Shown: positions 4,978-7,851 of the stretch, piece by piece | Layout of the letters: each line of letters starts with the position of its first letter | Position numbering within the stretch: position 1 is the stretch's first letter | Program-made: the position numbers and the translations under genes | The notes under the pieces: generated by a model | What the model was told of the DNA's origin: nothing | The model's database searches: none | The model's input: the letters and a program-made list of their open reading frames with translations, nothing else | Assembly (NCBI GenBank): GCA_003557805.1 | Contig: PWNY01000119.1 | Span: 1 to 7,851, forward strand | Length of the DNA stretch: 7,851 nt | Source of the DNA: Bacteroidales bacterium | GTDB taxonomy: Bacteria; Bacteroidota; Bacteroidia; Bacteroidales; UBA7960 | Reading direction: 5' to 3'

Positions 4978-7029
4978 ATGACCGACTCTACATACTCATC
5001 TCCTGTTTACAAACCCGACAACAAATACCTTCAGATGGACCTGCTGCGGTTCACCACGGCAGGGAGCGTGGATGACGGGAAAAGCACCCTAATCGGCAGG
5101 CTGCTTTTCGATTCCAAGTCAATATTTGAGGACCAGCTGGAGGCAATTGAGCTCACAAGCATCAACAGCGGGGAGGAAGAGGTGAACCTTGCTCTTCTGA
5201 CCGACGGGCTGAGGGCTGAAAGAGAGCAAAAGATTACAATTGATGTGGCATACCGCTATTTTGCCACCCCGAAAAGAAAGTTCATTATAGCTGACACACC
5301 GGGGCATATCCAGTACACAAGGAATATGGTAACTGGTGCTTCAACTGCCGACCTGGCAATCATACTCGTGGATGCCAGAAAAGGGGTGCTTACCCAGAGC
5401 AAGAGGCACAGCTTTATATCCACCCTGCTTCAGATCCCCCACCTTGTTGTAACTGTAAACAAAATGGACCTTGTTGATTACAGCCAGGAGGTATTTGAGG
5501 AGATAGTTGCAGATTTCAGGGAGTTTGCATCAAAGATGGATGTGGATGATATCACCTTTATCCCAATATCGGCACTAAAAGGGGATAATATTGTCCAAAA
5601 AAGCACAAATATGCCCTGGTATAACGGTCCTACCCTGTTGTACCACCTTGAACACGTGCATGTGGATGCGGCCAAGAACCTGATAGATTTCCGTTTCCCG
5701 GTTCAATATGTCATAAGACCCAACCATGGGTTCAGGGGGTTTGCGGGAAGGATAAGTTCAGGAATAATCAGGGTGGGAGATGCTGTTACCATCCTACCCT
5801 CACGCCTTACAAGCAGAATAAAATCAATAAACACATATGAAGGAGAGCTTGGTGAGGCCCGGGCTGGGGATTCAGTGGTGTTACAGATAGAGGATGATAT
5901 TGATATCAGCCGGGGTGATATGATCGCAAGGACAAACAATGTGCCTCACTTTTCAAGGTCTTTTGATGCGTACCTGTGCTGGATGTCGGCCGAACCGATG
6001 GAAGTAGGAAAGCGATACCTGTTAATGCATACCACAAGGACCTTACAGGCGGTTGTAAGAAAGATCAGTTACCAGATAGATGTGGATACAATGCAGAGGA
6101 TGCAGGCCGAATCCCTGCAGCTTAATGAAATAGGCAGGGTCAGTGTGGATACTTCAATGCCGCTCTTTTTGGATACTTACCGCAGGAACACCGCCACAGG
6201 CAGCTTTATACTTGTAGATCCGGACACAAATGTTACCGTAGGGGCCGGGATGGTAAGAAAAGCTGTGCAGGTGGAGATGAACGGCCCTGTAATCAGCAAG
6301 GCTTTTGAAGCAGGTGTTTCGCTGAAGCTTCAGCAACAGGCCCTGGCAAAGAAAAGCAGGCCTGATGAAGTTATTGCCCAAAGTGATGAAATCGGCACAA
6401 TTGCAGACAACACTCTGGCATCAACAGGTCCTGAAAAGACCACAGGGGAAGACAAGCTGGAGTTTTCTCCAACATTCATTTCAAGAGAAGAGAGAGAAAG
6501 ACGTCACGGCCACAAGGGGATGGTGATCTGGCTTACAGGAATATCCGGGGCGGGCAAAAGCACCATTGCCAGCCACCTGGAATATGTTCTCTGGGAAGAG
6601 GGCAAAAGTACTGTAATACTGGATGGTGATTTCTTAAGACATGGCATAGCAGATGATCTTGGGTTCAGCCCTGAAGACAGGAAGGAGAACATCCGCCGCG
6701 CATCTTATATGGCAAAAAGTTTTTTGGAAAGCGGTAATGTCGTGATATGTGCTTTTGTGTCTCCGTATGCTGAAGACAGGGAGATGGCAAGGGATATAAT
6801 CGGTCCCAGCGATTTCTTTGAAGTATATGTTTATTGTGCACCTGAAATTGCAAGGCAAAGAGACCCAAAGGGACTTTATTCAAAAGCCATGAGGGGTGAA
6901 ATAAAAAATCTGACAGGTTACGATGCGGAGCATGAAGCACCACAGCACCCTCTTTTGAAAATTGATACGGGAAAAATCAGCGTAAAAGAGGCTGTTGTTG
7001 CATTAAGGCGCAAGCTTTTAATAGACTGA
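4978..7029 (+). CDS. cysNC: Bifunctional sulfate adenylyltransferase subunit 1 (GTPase) / adenylylsulfate kinase fusion
   Basis: A complete protein of 683 residues joining CysN to CysC, the arrangement also seen in rhizobial NodQ. CysN is the GTPase partner of CysD; CysC phosphorylates APS to PAPS. CysN part (about 1-430): G1 loop GSVDDGKST at 29-37, G3 DTPGH at 106-110, G4 NKMD at 161-164 and a SAL G5 motif at 198-200, then EF-Tu-like barrel domains (RPNHGFRGFAGRISSG at 247-262, HTTRT at 351-355). CysC part (about 510-683): P-loop GISGAGKST at 521-529, LDGD at 548-551, DLGFSPEDRKENIRR (560-574), AFVSPY (592-597), RDPKGLY (628-634) and KNLTGYDAEHEAP (643-655). The residue after DGD is Phe552, where APS kinases usually have Asn. 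The stretch at 430-505 is polar and low in complexity, and it makes the protein about 40 residues longer than I expect for this fusion. The ATG at 4978 is 14 nt after cysD. The kinase substrate is inferred from the fusion. Confidence 0.95.
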   Translation: MTDSTYSSPVYKPDNKYLQMDLLRFTTAGSVDDGKSTLIGRLLFDSKSIFEDQLEAIELTSINSGEEEVNLALLTDGLRAEREQKITIDVAYRYFATPKRKFIIADTPGHIQYTRNMVTGASTADLAIILVDARKGVLTQSKRHSFISTLLQIPHLVVTVNKMDLVDYSQEVFEEIVADFREFASKMDVDDITFIPISALKGDNIVQKSTNMPWYNGPTLLYHLEHVHVDAAKNLIDFRFPVQYVIRPNHGFRGFAGRISSGIIRVGDAVTILPSRLTSRIKSINTYEGELGEARAGDSVVLQIEDDIDISRGDMIARTNNVPHFSRSFDAYLCWMSAEPMEVGKRYLLMHTTRTLQAVVRKISYQIDVDTMQRMQAESLQLNEIGRVSVDTSMPLFLDTYRRNTATGSFILVDPDTNVTVGAGMVRKAVQVEMNGPVISKAFEAGVSLKLQQQALAKKSRPDEVIAQSDEIGTIADNTLASTGPEKTTGEDKLEFSPTFISREERERRHGHKGMVIWLTGISGAGKSTIASHLEYVLWEEGKSTVILDGDFLRHGIADDLGFSPEDRKENIRRASYMAKSFLESGNVVICAFVSPYAEDREMARDIIGPSDFFEVYVYCAPEIARQRDPKGLYSKAMRGEIKNLTGYDAEHEAPQHPLLKIDTGKISVKEAVVALRRKLLID

Positions 7030-7073
7030 ATTATAAGCCAGGATCTCAAACACCCTCAGAACAACATACCAAA

Positions 7074-7851
7074 GTGAACTACATCCCGAAAGAGTTACAT
7101 AAGCTCAGGAGGCTTTTTTCCCGGGGGGAGAAATTCAAGATCATCATACTGTTCATTTTGATGCTAATAGCTGCTGTATTGGAAGTTGTTGGCATCGGGA
7201 TGATTCCGGTATTTGTTTCTATAGTTGCCGACCCTCAAAGGGTGCTGGAAAATGAAACCTTCGGGCCCCTGTTCATGCAGCTGGGCATTGACAGCTCAAG
7301 GACACTGCTGGTTTACGGTGCAATAGCCCTAATAATTGTTTTCATTTTAAAGAATGCTTATATAATTGCCTTCAGGTATGTTGAGGCCAGGTTTATATAC
7401 AACCGCCGATACCTTTTCAGCCACCGGCTTATGACGGCTTATATGCAGGCTCCGTATACGCTTTATATGCAACGCAATACAGCAGAACTTTTAAGAAACA
7501 CAACCGGAGAGGTTAACCTGCTTATAAACAACGTCCTGTCGCCTATTATGAAAATATCCAAAGAGGCTATAATGACAATAGCCGTGGTTATTTTTCTGTT
7601 GGTGATTGAGCCGTTGATAACATTATTCGTAATCCTGGTTATGGGAGGTGTAGCCGGGGCATTCATGATGCTTACAAGGCGGCAGGTGAAACACCTTGGA
7701 ATCAGGGCACAGGTTTATCGCAAGGAGATGATCAAGGCAGCCCAGCAGGGTTTTGGGGGGATAAAGGATGCCAGGGTATTAAACCGTGAACCTTATCTTA
7801 TTGAAGTTTTCAGGGAAATGGCCAGGGCTTCCAGCAGGCTGCAGATGATTA
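7074..7851 (+). CDS. ABC exporter, permease part of a PglK/MsbA-like lipid-linked oligosaccharide flippase (5' part)
   Basis: The reading frame from a GTG at 7074 stays open to the window end, giving 259 residues. The upstream in-frame sequence has no ATG, and the first in-frame ATG lies inside the first membrane helix, so GTG is the best start. It is 44 nt after cysNC, with no terminator between. Visible parts: a cytoplasmic amphipathic start (1-21), TM1 at about 22-51 (FKIIILFILMLIAAVLEVVG begins it), TM2 at about 78-100, a coupling region with MQAPYTLYMQRNTAELLR (124-141), and TM3/TM4 at about 165-200. A cytoplasmic segment with QQGFGGIKDARVLNRE (224-239) follows and resembles the GGIKE.K.LGRE block of PglK-type exporters. 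The ATPase domain lies beyond the window. PglK-type exporters flip lipid-linked oligosaccharides across the inner membrane, which fits the polysaccharide context, but a lipid or other exporter remains possible. Family confidence is high and substrate confidence low. Confidence 0.85.
   Translation, partial: MNYIPKELHKLRRLFSRGEKFKIIILFILMLIAAVLEVVGIGMIPVFVSIVADPQRVLENETFGPLFMQLGIDSSRTLLVYGAIALIIVFILKNAYIIAFRYVEARFIYNRRYLFSHRLMTAYMQAPYTLYMQRNTAELLRNTTGEVNLLINNVLSPIMKISKEAIMTIAVVIFLLVIEPLITLFVILVMGGVAGAFMMLTRRQVKHLGIRAQVYRKEMIKAAQQGFGGIKDARVLNREPYLIEVFREMARASSRLQMI

Noticed and set aside
7463..7666. Open frame on the - strand inside the ABC exporter gene
   Set aside because: The sense frame encodes continuous membrane helices and a coupling region. 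The reverse product is low-complexity Ile/Thr sequence.
1..7851. CRISPR array, insertion sequence, phage genes or a toxin-antitoxin pair
   Set aside because: No spaced direct repeats, transposase motifs, integrase or small paired genes were seen on either strand.

Overview
The window looks like part of a surface-polysaccharide (exopolysaccharide, capsule or O-antigen) locus from a member of the Bacteroidota, possibly a marine or anaerobic Bacteroidales/Marinilabiliales relative. This is an inference. It rests on the near absence of Shine-Dalgarno sequences, a good match to the Bacteroidota promoter consensus (TTTG, about 20 nt, TAnnTTTG) ahead of the UDP-glucose dehydrogenase gene, frequent ATA and AGG codons at a mid-40s GC content judged by eye, and the style of the proteins. 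All genes lie on the + strand.

Layout. Positions 1-467 hold the 3' end of a WbpB/WlbA-type sugar-nucleotide dehydrogenase. Positions 503-1549 encode a UDP-glucuronate 4-epimerase. A stretch of about 1.06 kb without an intact gene follows. Its first part (about 1550-1700) shows nothing recognisable. Its middle (about 1703-2346) reads as a decayed, frameshifted C-terminal half of an outer-membrane beta-barrel protein that resembles the Wzi-like capsule-assembly family. Its last part (2347-2613) carries AT-rich inverted repeats and the promoter and leader of the next gene. Then come an animal-type UDP-glucose 6-dehydrogenase (2614-4029), cysD (4064-4963), a cysN-cysC fusion (4978-7029), and the start of an ABC exporter resembling PglK-type oligosaccharide flippases (7074 to beyond the window end).

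How the genes fit together. Ugd makes UDP-glucuronate from UDP-glucose and the epimerase turns it into UDP-galacturonate. The WbpB-like enzyme belongs to the route to diamino-uronic acids. Together they point to an acidic glycan. CysD plus the CysN-CysC fusion makes APS and then PAPS. No PAPS reductase or other sulfate-assimilation gene is visible, so PAPS here may serve as sulfate donor for sulfation of the glycan or another surface molecule. That is a hypothesis, because no sulfotransferase lies in the window. Spacings of 34, 14 and 44 nt suggest that ugd, cysD, cysNC and the ABC gene are co-transcribed from the promoter at about 2491-2522.
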